NCBI GenBank assembly: GCA_017535665.1
Contig: JAFXTS010000025.1
Span: 62,001 to 126,000, forward strand
Direction of reading: 5' to 3'
Source: Bacteroidales bacterium
Lineage (GTDB): Bacteria; Bacteroidota; Bacteroidia; Bacteroidales; WCHB1-69
Length of the DNA stretch: 64,000 bases
A model generated the notes under the pieces. The model searched no databases. It was not told the origin of the DNA and saw only the letters and a program-made list of their open reading frames with translations. The number at the start of each line of letters is the position of its first letter. The first letter of the stretch is position 1. Below, piece by piece: positions 52,722 to 61,603 of this stretch. The position numbers were made by a program, and so were the translations under genes.

Positions 52722-54443
52722 ATGAATACTGACATTATTGAGAAAGCAAAAACTTGGTTATCAGACTATTTCGATAAAGAGACGCGCGATGAGGTGCAGC
52801 GGCTCATCAACGAGGACCCGAACGAGCTCAACGAGAGTTTCTACCGCACGCTGGAGTTCGGCACAGGTGGTCTGCGCGGCATCATGGGCGTAGGCACCAA
52901 CCGCATGAACCGTTACACGGTGGGCGCAGCCACCCAGGGTTTAGCCAACTACTTGAAAAAGAGCCTTCCCGGCACGGAGCTGAAGGTGGTGGTTTCGCAC
53001 GACTCGCGCAACAACAGCCGCTTTTTCGCCGAAGTGACCGCCCGCGTGATGGCCGCCAACGGCATCCTCTGCTACCTTTTTGAGGACCTGCGTCCCACGC
53101 CAGAGCTCTCCTTCGCCGTGCGCCACCTGCACTGTCACGCCGGCGTGATGGTGACCGCCTCGCACAACCCTAAGGAGTACAACGGCTACAAGGTGTATTG
53201 GGGCGACGGCGGGCAGATTGTGCCGCCGCACGACAAGGGCATCATCGATGAGGTGAACGCAGTAACCTCCTACGACCAGATACTTTGGGACGGCGGCGAC
53301 GACCGCATCCGCATCATCGGCCGCGAAGTGGACGATGTATATCTGGCACGCATCAAAGCGCTGACGCTGAATCCCGAAGCCATCGCGCACCAGCACGATC
53401 TCAAGATTGTCTATACTCCCCTGCATGGAACGGGTATCACCATGGTACCCAAGGCTTTGGAGATGTACGGTTTCACCAACGTCACCGTGCTGGAGTCGCA
53501 GAAAACGCCCGACGGCAACTTCCCGACGGTGGCATCCCCCAACCCCGAGGAGCGCACCGCCATGGAGTTGGCTATGCGAAAGGCCGACGAGATACAGGCC
53601 GACCTGGTGCTCGCCACCGACCCCGATGCCGACCGCGTGGGCATTGCCGTACGCGACGACCATGGACAGATGATCCTCCTGAACGGCAACATGACCGGCT
53701 CACTATTAGTATATTACATCCTTTCGCAATGGAAAAAAGGCGGCAAGCTCACCGGCAAGGAGTTCACCGTGAAGACCATCGTGACCACCGAGCTGATTCG
53801 CGACATCTCCGCCTCCTTCGGGGTGGAGTGTCCCGACGTGCTGACCGGCTTCAAATACATCGCCGAGCAGATTCAGAACAGTCCGGACAAGCAGTTCATC
53901 GTGGGCGGCGAGGAGAGCTACGGCTACTTGGTCGGCGACTTCGTGCGCGATAAGGATGCGGTGTCGGCCTGCTGCATGATTGCGGAGATGGCGGCCGTGC
54001 TGGCCGACAGCGGCAAGAGTCTGTACCGTCAGCTGCAAGAGCTCTACCTGCAATACGGTTTCTACAAAGAGTCGCTGCTCTCCATCACCCGCAAGGGACA
54101 GGCCGGCGCGGCCGAAATCCAGCAGATGATGAGCAACTTCCGCAACCAGCCGCCAAAAGAGGTCAACGGCTCGCCCGTCGTGCGCATGATGGACTACAAA
54201 CAGAGCATCGCACAAGACTGCCAGAACGGCACCACATCGCCCATCACCCTGCCGAAGTCAGACGTGCTGCAGTTTTTCACCGCCGACGGCACCAAGATCA
54301 CCGTCAGACCTTCCGGCACCGAGCCCAAAATCAAATTCTATTTCGGAGTGAAAGAAGAATTAGCTGATTTACAATCTTTTGAGAGAACTTCCCAAGAACT
54401 CGATGCCAAAATTGAAAAGGTGAAAGCATCACTGAAATTATAA
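52722..54443 (+). CDS. phosphosugar mutase (phosphoglucomutase/phosphomannomutase)
   Basis: Cytoplasmic alpha-D-phosphohexomutase of 573 residues. Catalytic serine S147 in MVTASHNPKEYNGYKVYW, metal loop ATDPDADRVGIAV, substrate loop GGEESYGYLVGDFV, and the phosphate-binding RPSGTEPKIKFYF near the end are all intact. It interconverts hexose 1- and 6-phosphates, feeding glycan synthesis such as the dTDP-sugar route downstream. Start chosen at 52722 (MNTDIIEKAKTWL). Confidence 0.93.
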   Translation: MNTDIIEKAKTWLSDYFDKETRDEVQRLINEDPNELNESFYRTLEFGTGGLRGIMGVGTNRMNRYTVGAATQGLANYLKKSLPGTELKVVVSHDSRNNSRFFAEVTARVMAANGILCYLFEDLRPTPELSFAVRHLHCHAGVMVTASHNPKEYNGYKVYWGDGGQIVPPHDKGIIDEVNAVTSYDQILWDGGDDRIRIIGREVDDVYLARIKALTLNPEAIAHQHDLKIVYTPLHGTGITMVPKALEMYGFTNVTVLESQKTPDGNFPTVASPNPEERTAMELAMRKADEIQADLVLATDPDADRVGIAVRDDHGQMILLNGNMTGSLLVYYILSQWKKGGKLTGKEFTVKTIVTTELIRDISASFGVECPDVLTGFKYIAEQIQNSPDKQFIVGGEESYGYLVGDFVRDKDAVSACCMIAEMAAVLADSGKSLYRQLQELYLQYGFYKESLLSITRKGQAGAAEIQQMMSNFRNQPPKEVNGSPVVRMMDYKQSIAQDCQNGTTSPITLPKSDVLQFFTADGTKITVRPSGTEPKIKFYFGVKEELADLQSFERTSQELDAKIEKVKASLKL

Positions 54444-54491
54444 TAAATCTTAAAAAAAGAAACATTCCACCATTTCATACGAAAAACATAG

Positions 54492-54499
54492 TACCTTTG
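54492..54499 (+). promoter_or_regulatory. -7 promoter of the 156-residue lipoprotein
   Basis: TACCTTTG followed by CAG, 31 bases before the start codon. Confidence 0.6.
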
Positions 54500-54529
54500 C
54501 AGTTGTTATTTCATCAAACACCTATTATT

Positions 54530-55000
54530 ATGAAAACGATTAAGATTTTGTCATTGGCAGTTTTAGTGGTCATTTTTGCTGGATGCCAACAGAAATTGAA
54601 GGAAGCGGATGTAGAAAAGGGCGTCAAGGAGATGTTCAGCAGCCTCCAGAAGAATGGCATCGAGAAGACACTCTCCGTATTTGCGGATGGTTACGACAAG
54701 ATGTCCGACAACCAGAAACAGCTCTTTCAAGACGCATTTGCCGGACAGGAGTACCGAATCGCTAAGATTGAGGGCGACAAGGTGACCGTTGAGGTACTGG
54801 TTTCACCCGCAGAGGGCGGACAATTGATTGTGAAAACGGTGATTTTCAAAGTCATTCAAGTGGATGGCAAAATCCGCGTCAAAGACATCATCAATGTGAT
54901 TGACAATGGCGGAAAGGCCACCTCAGCTGGTCCCGACGAAGAGGTGCTGGCCAATGATGAGGACGACTTAGACAGTCCTTTGTCGGAAGAGCACGACTAA
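54530..55000 (+). CDS. small lipoprotein of unknown function
   Basis: A 156-residue lipoprotein (lipobox VVIFAGC) with a helix near the start (ADVEKGVKEMFSSLQKNGIEKTLSVF) and a small alpha/beta domain (YRIAKIEGDKVTVEVLVSP, LIVKTVIFKVIQVDGKIRVKDI), ending in an acidic tail (EEVLANDEDDLDSPLSEEHD). It may be an NTF2-like fold; family not recognised. A strong bidirectional terminator follows. Confidence 0.7.
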   Translation: MKTIKILSLAVLVVIFAGCQQKLKEADVEKGVKEMFSSLQKNGIEKTLSVFADGYDKMSDNQKQLFQDAFAGQEYRIAKIEGDKVTVEVLVSPAEGGQLIVKTVIFKVIQVDGKIRVKDIINVIDNGGKATSAGPDEEVLANDEDDLDSPLSEEHD

Positions 55001-55011
55001 GATGATAGACC

Positions 55012-55050
55012 AAAAAAAGAGGGGCATCCGATGGATGCCCCTCTTTTTTT
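55012..55050. terminator. bidirectional intrinsic terminator between convergent genes
   Basis: A perfect 18-bp stem with an A run on the left and a T run on the right, GGGGCATCC-GAT-GGATGCCCC at its core, between the rightward lipoprotein and the leftward ferredoxin. Confidence 0.92.
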
Positions 55051-55063
55051 GCTTTCTAGCAGA

Positions 55064-55234
55064 CTACTCATCCAGAGCGATAGCACCAGTCGGGCAAGCG
55101 GCAGCGCAAGCACCACACTCGATGCATTCATCGGGATTGATTTTGTAGATGTCGCCTTCGGAAATAGCTCCGACAGGGCATTCGCCAGCACATGTACCAC
55201 ATGCTACGCAAGAATCAGAAATTTTGTAAGCCAT
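55064..55234 (-). CDS. 2[4Fe-4S] ferredoxin
   Basis: A 56-residue clostridial-type ferredoxin, MAYKISDSCVACGTCAGECP and CIECGACAAACPTGAIALDE. Two CxxCxxCxxxC(P) motifs give eight cysteines for two cubane clusters. It would carry electrons for pyruvate:ferredoxin oxidoreductase or hydrogenase in the cytoplasm. It has its own promoter and a terminator on its 3' side. It is small and easily overlooked. Confidence 0.95.
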   Translation of the reverse strand: MAYKISDSCVACGTCAGECPVGAISEGDIYKINPDECIECGACAAACPTGAIALDE

Positions 55235-55262
55235 AGTTTGATAATTTGATTGTTTACGGCTG

Positions 55263-55270
55263 CAAAAATA
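55263..55270 (-). promoter_or_regulatory. -7 promoter of ferredoxin
   Basis: Minus-strand TATTTTTG followed by CA, 29 bases before the start codon. Confidence 0.6.
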
Positions 55271-55313
55271 CTACATTTTTTAGAATTGGCGCGTGACATG
55301 ACAAAAAAAATCG

Positions 55314-55321
55314 TAATTTTG
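55314..55321 (+). promoter_or_regulatory. -7 promoter of the glycosyltransferase group
   Basis: TAATTTTG followed by CGT, 31 bases before the membrane glycosyltransferase start. Confidence 0.55.
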
Positions 55322-55351
55322 CGTCTTCAAACGATAACCATCACGAGGAGG

Positions 55352-56740
55352 ATGAAATTTTTTCAGAGGCATCACCAACAAGATCACCACCCAAAGAATC
55401 TCTATAGCTGGGGAGTGCTTCTGATTATTGCCCTTGCCTATCTGATCACCATCTTCACTCCCAATAAGTTTTCTTCACCCCACCGGGTTTTTCATTGGGA
55501 CGTAAAATCCTATTACTCATACCTTCCCGCCTACTATATTGACCACGACATTGGCATGACGAAATGGGAGGACCAGTATCCGAATTTCAACAAATACTGG
55601 CCTGAATATGTGCGGGATGATAAGTTTGTCATCAAGACCACCTTGGGCATCTCTATTTTTTATGCTCCTTTTTTTGCGGTGGCCAACTGTATCGCCGAGC
55701 CATTAGGATATGAGGCGGATGGCTTCTCGAAGCCTTACGCGCTCGCCATTTTGCTAAGCGGAGCCCTTTTCGCATGGTTAGGACTCCTGGTTTTGCAACG
55801 ATTTTTATTGCGTTATTACCACGACAAAGTGGTGGCTGCCACATTGGCCATCATAGGACTGACGTCAACCTTGTACTGGTACGCCACCTTCGAAGCCCCT
55901 ATGTCGCACAGTTACAGTTTCTTCCTTTTTGCTGCTTTTCTCTATCTCACAGACCTTTGGTACGAAAAAGCAACATGGTGGAAAGCGATGCTCATAGGAC
56001 TCGTATTTGGATTGATTGTTCTGGTGAGACCCACTAATGGATTGGTAGTGCTTGTTTTTCTATTATTTGGAATAAAAAATTGGAAAGATATTCCAGCCCG
56101 AATCAAGTTGTATGGAAAGTATTGGTACCATTTTTTCATTGTGTTGGCGATGATAGGGTTGGTGATGCTTCCACAATTGTTGTATTGGAAAGAAATCACA
56201 GGACAATGGATCTATTATTCCTACGGAAACGAACGATTCTTCTGGGATTCGCCTAAAATTATAGAAGTTTTGTTCGGCTTCCGAAAAGGACTGTTTGTAT
56301 ATACGCCGGTGTTAATTATCTCATTGATAGGGATGTATATTTTGTGGAAAAGACAGAGAGGACTGTTTTGGCCGTTGGTCATCTTTTTCATCCTTAATGT
56401 TTATGTGATTTCTTCTTGGTGGTGTTGGTGGTATGGAGGAAGTTATGGAATGCGCTCATTTGTAGAAAGTTATACATTCTTAGCGATTCCTGCGGCGGGC
56501 TTTATCGCTTGGGCAGGAGAAAAACGCAAATCCGTCCGTATTCCACTGTATATCATAGTTTTATTACTATCCTTGCATTCTATTTTTCATACCATACAAT
56601 ATTATACTGGCGTAATCCATTATGAAGGTATGACTAAAAAAGCCTATTTCCATAACTTTTGGAGGGTAAAAATGCCAGAAGATTATTGGGATGATATAGA
56701 TTTTCCCGATCACGAGAAAGCAATGAAAGGAGACCGTTGA
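55352..56740 (+). CDS. polytopic membrane glycosyltransferase (GT39-like)
   Basis: A 462-residue inner-membrane protein with about ten helices. A first periplasmic loop carries VFHWDVKSYYSYLPAYYIDHDIG with a possible catalytic Asp, as in the GT39/ArnT mannosyltransferase fold; later helices follow the pattern FLRYYHDKVVAATLAIIGLTSTLYWYATFEAPMSHSYSFFLF. It would transfer a lipid-linked sugar in the envelope. Start chosen at 55352, preceded by GAGGAG. It is followed at once by a GT2 enzyme that could supply the lipid-linked donor. Confidence 0.72.
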   Translation: MKFFQRHHQQDHHPKNLYSWGVLLIIALAYLITIFTPNKFSSPHRVFHWDVKSYYSYLPAYYIDHDIGMTKWEDQYPNFNKYWPEYVRDDKFVIKTTLGISIFYAPFFAVANCIAEPLGYEADGFSKPYALAILLSGALFAWLGLLVLQRFLLRYYHDKVVAATLAIIGLTSTLYWYATFEAPMSHSYSFFLFAAFLYLTDLWYEKATWWKAMLIGLVFGLIVLVRPTNGLVVLVFLLFGIKNWKDIPARIKLYGKYWYHFFIVLAMIGLVMLPQLLYWKEITGQWIYYSYGNERFFWDSPKIIEVLFGFRKGLFVYTPVLIISLIGMYILWKRQRGLFWPLVIFFILNVYVISSWWCWWYGGSYGMRSFVESYTFLAIPAAGFIAWAGEKRKSVRIPLYIIVLLLSLHSIFHTIQYYTGVIHYEGMTKKAYFHNFWRVKMPEDYWDDIDFPDHEKAMKGDR

Positions 56741-56741
56741 G

Positions 56742-57689
56742 ATGAGTAAGATAACCATTGTAATACCTTGTTATAAAGTGGCTTCACACATTGAAAAGGT
56801 GGTAAAAGAACTGCCCGAATGTGTAACTGAAATCATTTTGGTGGATGATTGCTCGCCCGATGACACGGGAAAAGTGCTGGAACAACTGGCGCAGCAGGAT
56901 AGTCGCATCGCGGTTGTTCGGAATGAAAAAAACATGGGCGTTGGTGGAGCGATGGTCGCTGGTTTTCAAGAGGCGTTGCGCCGAGATTGCGACATCGCCA
57001 TCAAGCTGGATGGAGACGGGCAGATGGACAGCTCTCGCATCACCGAAATGGTGCAAATGATTGAGAATGACGATTATGACTTCGTAAAGGGGAATCGTTT
57101 TTATGACAAATTCGCCCTGCGAAAAATGCCCCTCATCCGCAAAATTGGAAATTTTGGCATGAGCTTCTTAGTGAAAGTGAGCTCGGGATACTGGCATATT
57201 TCAGATCCCACCAATGGATTTATCGCCATCAATAAAGAGACGCTTCAGAGACTGGATATGAGCTGGATTGCTCCCCGCTTCTTCTTCGAAAGTTCGTTGA
57301 TTTGCGAGCTGTACTATACGGGAGCAAAAATCAAAGAAATCTCTATGCCAGCGATTTACGGGGAAGAAAAATCCAATTTGTCGGTGATGAAATCTCTGCT
57401 GACATTCCCTCCTAAATTATGCTTGCGATGGCTGCGCAGAATATGGCTAAGTTATTATGTGTACGATTTCAACCTCGGCTCCCTCTATTTTGCGGCCGGA
57501 AGCCTCTCGTTCCTTTTCGGACTCATCTTCGGCATCATCCGATGGATACAATTCGCTTCCGCAGGCATTGCGGCTCCCCTGGGTACGATTATGATCGCCG
57601 TGCTCACCTTCATCTGCGGATTCCAACTGCTATTATCTGCTTTTCAATATGATTTGACATCCCAGAATCCATTTCAAAAATCGAAATAA
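56742..57689 (+). CDS. family 2 glycosyltransferase, DPM1/polyprenyl-phosphate type
   Basis: A 315-residue enzyme. The GT-A fold (ITIVIPCYKVASHIEKVVKELP, LVDDCSPDDTGKVL, IKLDGDGQMD with the DxD-like motif) is followed by two membrane helices near the C-terminus (FAAGSLSFLFGLIFGIIRW, LGTIMIAVLTFICGFQLLLSAF). This layout makes dolichyl/undecaprenyl-phosphate sugars, feeding the GT39-like neighbour one base upstream. An rfbB gene follows after 12 bases. Confidence 0.88.
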   Translation: MSKITIVIPCYKVASHIEKVVKELPECVTEIILVDDCSPDDTGKVLEQLAQQDSRIAVVRNEKNMGVGGAMVAGFQEALRRDCDIAIKLDGDGQMDSSRITEMVQMIENDDYDFVKGNRFYDKFALRKMPLIRKIGNFGMSFLVKVSSGYWHISDPTNGFIAINKETLQRLDMSWIAPRFFFESSLICELYYTGAKIKEISMPAIYGEEKSNLSVMKSLLTFPPKLCLRWLRRIWLSYYVYDFNLGSLYFAAGSLSFLFGLIFGIIRWIQFASAGIAAPLGTIMIAVLTFICGFQLLLSAFQYDLTSQNPFQKSK

Positions 57690-57701
57690 ATAATTATAAT
57701 T

Positions 57702-58751
57702 ATGAAAAAAATCCTCATTACCGGCGGTGCCGGCTTCATCGGTTCCCATGTGGTCAGACTCTTCGTCAACCAATACCCCGATGTGGAAATCCACAATCTC
57801 GACAAGCTCACCTACGCAGGCAACCTCGAAAACCTGACCGACATTGACCAGAAGCCTAACTACCGTTTCGTGAAGGGCGACATCGTGGATGCGGAATTCA
57901 TCACCCACCTGTTTGAGCAGGAGCGCTACGATGGGGTTATCCACCTCGCCGCCGAGTCGCATGTGGACCGCTCCATCGTCAACCCCATGGAGTTCATCTT
58001 CACCAACGTGGTGGGAACGGTGAACCTGCTGAACGCCGCCAAGAATATCTGGAAAGACAACTACGAGGGCAAGCGTTTCTATCATATCTCCACCGATGAG
58101 GTGTATGGGGCGTTGGGCGACACCGGCTCCTTCAAGGAGACCACCCCCTACTCGCCGCACAGTCCGTACTCGGCTGCCAAGGCCAGCTCCGACCATTTTG
58201 TGCGCGCCTACCACGACACCTACGGTCTGCCGACCGTCATCTCCAACTGCTCCAACAACTATGGTCCCAACCAGTTTCCCGAAAAACTCATTCCACTGTT
58301 TATCAATAATATAAAGCACAATAAGGCTCTGCCCGTTTACGGCAAAGGCATCAACGTGCGCGACTGGCTCTACGTGGTGGATCACGCACGCGCCATCGAC
58401 CTAATTTTCCACAAAGGAAGAACTGGCGAGACCTACAACATCGGCGGCAACAACGAGTGGCGCAACATCGACCTCATCAAGAAGCTGATCGAGATCATGG
58501 ACCGCAAGTTAGGCCGTCCGGAAGGCACCTCTCTTCAGCTCATCACCTACGTCACCGACCGTGCCGGCCACGACCTGCGTTACGCCATCGATGCCAGCAA
58601 GTTGCGTGCCGAATTAGGATGGGAGCCCAGCATCAAGTTTGCGGAAGGATTCGAAAAAACCGTTGACTGGTACCTGGCCAACGAGAAATGGCTCGACAAT
58701 GTCACCTCGGGCAGTTATCAGGACTACTATAGAAAGATGTATGGCGAATAG
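57702..58751 (+). CDS. rfbB: dTDP-glucose 4,6-dehydratase
   Basis: SDR-family enzyme of 349 residues. NAD loop KKILITGGAGFIGSHVV; HISTDEVYGALG with the catalytic Asp-Glu, and the YSAAKASSDHFV Tyr-x3-Lys motif are intact. It makes dTDP-4-keto-6-deoxyglucose, the rhamnose precursor. It fits with the sugar-transfer genes before it. Its stop lies 11 bases inside the next gene. Confidence 0.94.
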   Translation: MKKILITGGAGFIGSHVVRLFVNQYPDVEIHNLDKLTYAGNLENLTDIDQKPNYRFVKGDIVDAEFITHLFEQERYDGVIHLAAESHVDRSIVNPMEFIFTNVVGTVNLLNAAKNIWKDNYEGKRFYHISTDEVYGALGDTGSFKETTPYSPHSPYSAAKASSDHFVRAYHDTYGLPTVISNCSNNYGPNQFPEKLIPLFINNIKHNKALPVYGKGINVRDWLYVVDHARAIDLIFHKGRTGETYNIGGNNEWRNIDLIKKLIEIMDRKLGRPEGTSLQLITYVTDRAGHDLRYAIDASKLRAELGWEPSIKFAEGFEKTVDWYLANEKWLDNVTSGSYQDYYRKMYGE

Positions 58752-59820
58752 CGGGACAGGACTTTTCGAGTATCTGGTGGCTGGTCCTTGCGCCGCGGAG
58801 AGCGAGGCGCAGCTGTTGGAGACGGCGGAGCGGCTTCACCGCATGGCGGATGCGCTCCCCTGCCCCGTCACCTATTTCCGGGCGGGCGTCTGGAAACCGC
58901 GCAGCAGCGGAGCCGACTTCTGCGGGGCCGGCGCGCAGGCGCTGCCCTGGCTACAGGAAGTTAGCCGCCGGTACAGCTTCCCCATCTGCGTGGAAGTGGC
59001 ACAGCCCCAGCATGTTGAGAGCTGCCTTCAGCACGGTATCAACGCCTTTTGGGTGGGGGCCCGCACGGCTGTGAACCCCTTTGCCGTACAAGAGCTCGCC
59101 GACAGTTTGAAAGGAACCGACAGTACCGTCCTCGTCAAGAACCCCGCTATCCCCGACCTCAAGTTGTGGCTCGGCAATGTGGAACGGTTCGAGAAGACGG
59201 GGGCCAGCCGCATGATGGCCGTCCATCGCGGATTTGCCGTGGAGCACGAGAACGCCCTGCGCAACGCCCCCCTCTGGGAGATTCCCATCTCCTTCCGAGT
59301 GGCACGCCCCGACATCCCCCTTCTCTGCGACCCCTCCCACATCTCCGGACAGCAGCAATACCTGCGCCAGATCGCCCAAATCGCCATCGACTACGGCTTC
59401 AACGGACTGATGGTAGAAACCCACTGCCACCCCGAACAAGCCCTCAGCGATGCCGACCAGCAAATCACCCCAGAAGAACTTTCTTCTATCCTTAACGCAC
59501 TGACATTCAAAACCTCACAGAGCGATACCGACCAACTGCTACAGCAACAACGCAACCTCATCCACAACATCGACACCCAAATCAGTCAGCTGCTGGCTAA
59601 ACGAATGTCGCTGGTGGAAGAGATTGCCCGCATCAAAGCGGAGCACAACATCCCGCTGGTACAGCCCAGCCAATGGAACAGCGTGGTGAAGAATTACGAG
59701 CAGGCAGCATTGCAAGATGGTGAATATCAAGAATTTCTGCAACAATTCCTCGAAATTTTACACCAATATTCCCTGAAACGACAAGGTAGAGACGCGGTAA
59801 ACCACAACCTCGTAAAATAA
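58741..59820 (+). CDS. bifunctional DAHP synthase-chorismate mutase (type II)
   Basis: A 359-residue fusion. The N-terminal class I DAHP synthase (LVAGPCAAESEAQLLETAERL, FRAGVWKPRSSGADFCGAG, VKNPAIPDLKLWLG, CDPSHISG, METHCHPEQALSDADQQI) catalyses the first step of the shikimate pathway; residues about 270-340 are an AroQ chorismate mutase (RNLIHNIDTQISQLLAKRMSLVEEIARIK). The last residues QGRDAVNHNLVK come from a decayed 28-nt repeat (59786-59812). Start chosen at 58741, overlapping rfbB by 11 bases. Confidence 0.92.
   Translation: MANSGTGLFEYLVAGPCAAESEAQLLETAERLHRMADALPCPVTYFRAGVWKPRSSGADFCGAGAQALPWLQEVSRRYSFPICVEVAQPQHVESCLQHGINAFWVGARTAVNPFAVQELADSLKGTDSTVLVKNPAIPDLKLWLGNVERFEKTGASRMMAVHRGFAVEHENALRNAPLWEIPISFRVARPDIPLLCDPSHISGQQQYLRQIAQIAIDYGFNGLMVETHCHPEQALSDADQQITPEELSSILNALTFKTSQSDTDQLLQQQRNLIHNIDTQISQLLAKRMSLVEEIARIKAEHNIPLVQPSQWNSVVKNYEQAALQDGEYQEFLQQFLEILHQYSLKRQGRDAVNHNLVK
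59786..59812 (+). repeat. decayed 28-nt palindrome at a gene's C-terminus
   Basis: GTAGAGACGCGGTAAACCAC keeps the left arm of the 28-nt family and loses the right. It encodes the end of the DAHP synthase-chorismate mutase. Confidence 0.6.
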
Positions 59821-59831
59821 ATACAACCCAT

Positions 59832-59859
59832 GTAGAGACGCGGTGCACCACGTCTCTAC
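59832..59859 (+). repeat. 28-nt palindrome upstream of era
   Basis: GTAGAGACGCGGTG/CACCACGTCTCTAC arms with one mismatch, between the aromatic-pathway gene and era. Same length and outer arms as the two copies inside the FISUMP gene. Confidence 0.85.
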
Positions 59860-59876
59860 AGAATAAATTCAACATT

Positions 59877-60779
59877 ATGCCAGAATCACAAACAGAACAT
59901 CGCGCCGGATTTGTCAACCTGATTGGCAACCCCAATGTAGGGAAAAGCACCCTCATGAACCAGCTTGTGGGTGAAAAGCTCTCCATCATCACGGCAAAAG
60001 CGCAGACCACCCGCCACCGCATCAAGGGCATCGTCGATGGCGACCACTACCAGATCATCTACTCCGACCTGCCCGGCATTCTCACGCCCTCCTACAAGAT
60101 GCAGGAGATGATGATGAAATTTGTGACGCTGTCGCTCCAAGACGCCGATGTGATTCTCTACTTGGTAGAGTGCGGCGAGACCCGCTACGATGCCGAGATC
60201 ATGGAACATCTCCAAAAAATTAACATTCCTATCATTTTAGTAATCAATAAAATAGATAAATGCACAGCGGAGCAGGTAGCTGAAGCGGAGGCCTTTTGGA
60301 AAAACATTTTACCCAAGGCAGAAAGCGTGCTCATCTCTGCATTGCAGTCGAAAAACATCGACCAGCTAATTGCCAAAATCACGGAAAAGCTGCCCGTGCA
60401 CGAGCCCTATTTCCCGAAAGACCAACTCACCGACCGTCCGATGCGGTTTTTCGTTTCCGAAATCATCCGCGAGAAAATCCTGCTCAACTACAAGAAGGAA
60501 ATACCTTATAGTGTGGAAGTTGTGGTGGATGAATACAAAGAGACGGAGGGACTCGTACGCATCATGGCGACGCTGTATGTGGAGCGCGACACGCAGAAAT
60601 CCATCATCATCGGCAAAGGCGGTCAGGCTATCAAAAAACTCGGCACGGAGGCACGCTTGGCAATCGAAGAGTTTATCGGCGAACACGTCTTTTTAGACCT
60701 TTCGGTGAAGGTGCTGAAAGATTGGCGCAACAACGAGAACATCATCAACCGGTTCGGTTACGGATTCACGGAAAGATAA
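59877..60779 (+). CDS. era: GTPase Era
   Basis: Ribosome-assembly GTPase of 300 residues: GNPNVGKSTLMNQL (G1), KAQTTRHRIKG (G2), DLPGILTPSY (G3), INKIDKC (G4), and the C-terminal KH domain (IMATLYVERDTQKSIIIGKGGQAIKKLG, LDLSVKVLKDWRNNE). It would act on 16S rRNA maturation. It starts 17 bases after the 28-nt palindrome. Confidence 0.96.
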   Translation: MPESQTEHRAGFVNLIGNPNVGKSTLMNQLVGEKLSIITAKAQTTRHRIKGIVDGDHYQIIYSDLPGILTPSYKMQEMMMKFVTLSLQDADVILYLVECGETRYDAEIMEHLQKINIPIILVINKIDKCTAEQVAEAEAFWKNILPKAESVLISALQSKNIDQLIAKITEKLPVHEPYFPKDQLTDRPMRFFVSEIIREKILLNYKKEIPYSVEVVVDEYKETEGLVRIMATLYVERDTQKSIIIGKGGQAIKKLGTEARLAIEEFIGEHVFLDLSVKVLKDWRNNENIINRFGYGFTER

Positions 60780-60794
60780 TTCACTGACAGGAAG

Positions 60795-61568
60795 TTAGCA
60801 CAGGAGTTTCACCTCGCCATCCACCCATTGCAGATACGAGCTGTGGGTGAGCCAGTCGCCGGTATTGAAATACACCAGATTTTCCTCCATGCTCACCTCC
60901 ATCGGCAGGTGGCGGTGGCCGTACATCACATAGTCAAGGTGGTGCTGCTGGTGCTGTTGGCGGATGTGGTTGAGGGTGGCCTGCTCCTGCTTTCGGGCGC
61001 GCTCCTCATGCTTGACCGATGTACCGCTGCTCTGCGCCCGGCTGCCGCGCGAACAAGCCCGTGCGATGGCGAAGGCCCAGCGGGGCGGCAACGCACCATA
61101 CAGCGCGATGTTCGGCGGGAAAGCAAACACCCACTTGATGAAGCGATACCCACGGTCTTTCGGGTCAAGACCGTCGCCATGGCCAATGAGACAGCGTTTC
61201 CCGTTGATTTCAAACAGCTGTTCCTTCCTGAAAATCCTCATCCCGAACTCATCCTCCAAATAATGCTTCACCCACATATCGTGGTTGCCGGTGAAGAAAT
61301 AAATTTCGGTGCCTTTCGCCCTCATTTTTGCCAATTGGCTGAAAAACAAGTAATAACCTTTCGGCACCACATCTTTATATTCAAACCAAAAATCGAAAAT
61401 ATCGCCCAACAAAAACAGATGGTCGGCCTGCGGCGCAATCTTTTCAAGCCATTGCACCACACGCACTTCCCGCTCGCGGCTCGCTTCGGCATTAGGAGCA
61501 CCAAAATGGAAGTCAGAGGCGAAGAAGGCGTTTCCGCTGATGACGATAGGAGAATTTGTGGAGGACAC
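60795..61568 (-). CDS. lpxH: UDP-2,3-diacylglucosamine diphosphatase
   Basis: Metallophosphoesterase of 257 residues in lipid A synthesis. AFFASDFHFGAPN, GDIFDFWFEYKDV, FFTGNHDMWV, CLIGHGDGL and MYGHRHLP are the calcineurin-type metal motifs. I chose the GTG at 61568, which gives the usual LpxH length. An ATG at 61640 extends the frame by 24 residues but lies over the ligA promoter, two bases from the ligA start, so it is less likely. Convergent with era. Confidence 0.85.
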   Translation of the reverse strand: MSSTNSPIVISGNAFFASDFHFGAPNAEASREREVRVVQWLEKIAPQADHLFLLGDIFDFWFEYKDVVPKGYYLFFSQLAKMRAKGTEIYFFTGNHDMWVKHYLEDEFGMRIFRKEQLFEINGKRCLIGHGDGLDPKDRGYRFIKWVFAFPPNIALYGALPPRWAFAIARACSRGSRAQSSGTSVKHEERARKQEQATLNHIRQQHQQHHLDYVMYGHRHLPMEVSMEENLVYFNTGDWLTHSSYLQWVDGEVKLLC

Positions 61569-61603
61569 GTGTTCAGATTTTGACTTTGTTAACGAATGAA
61601 TGA

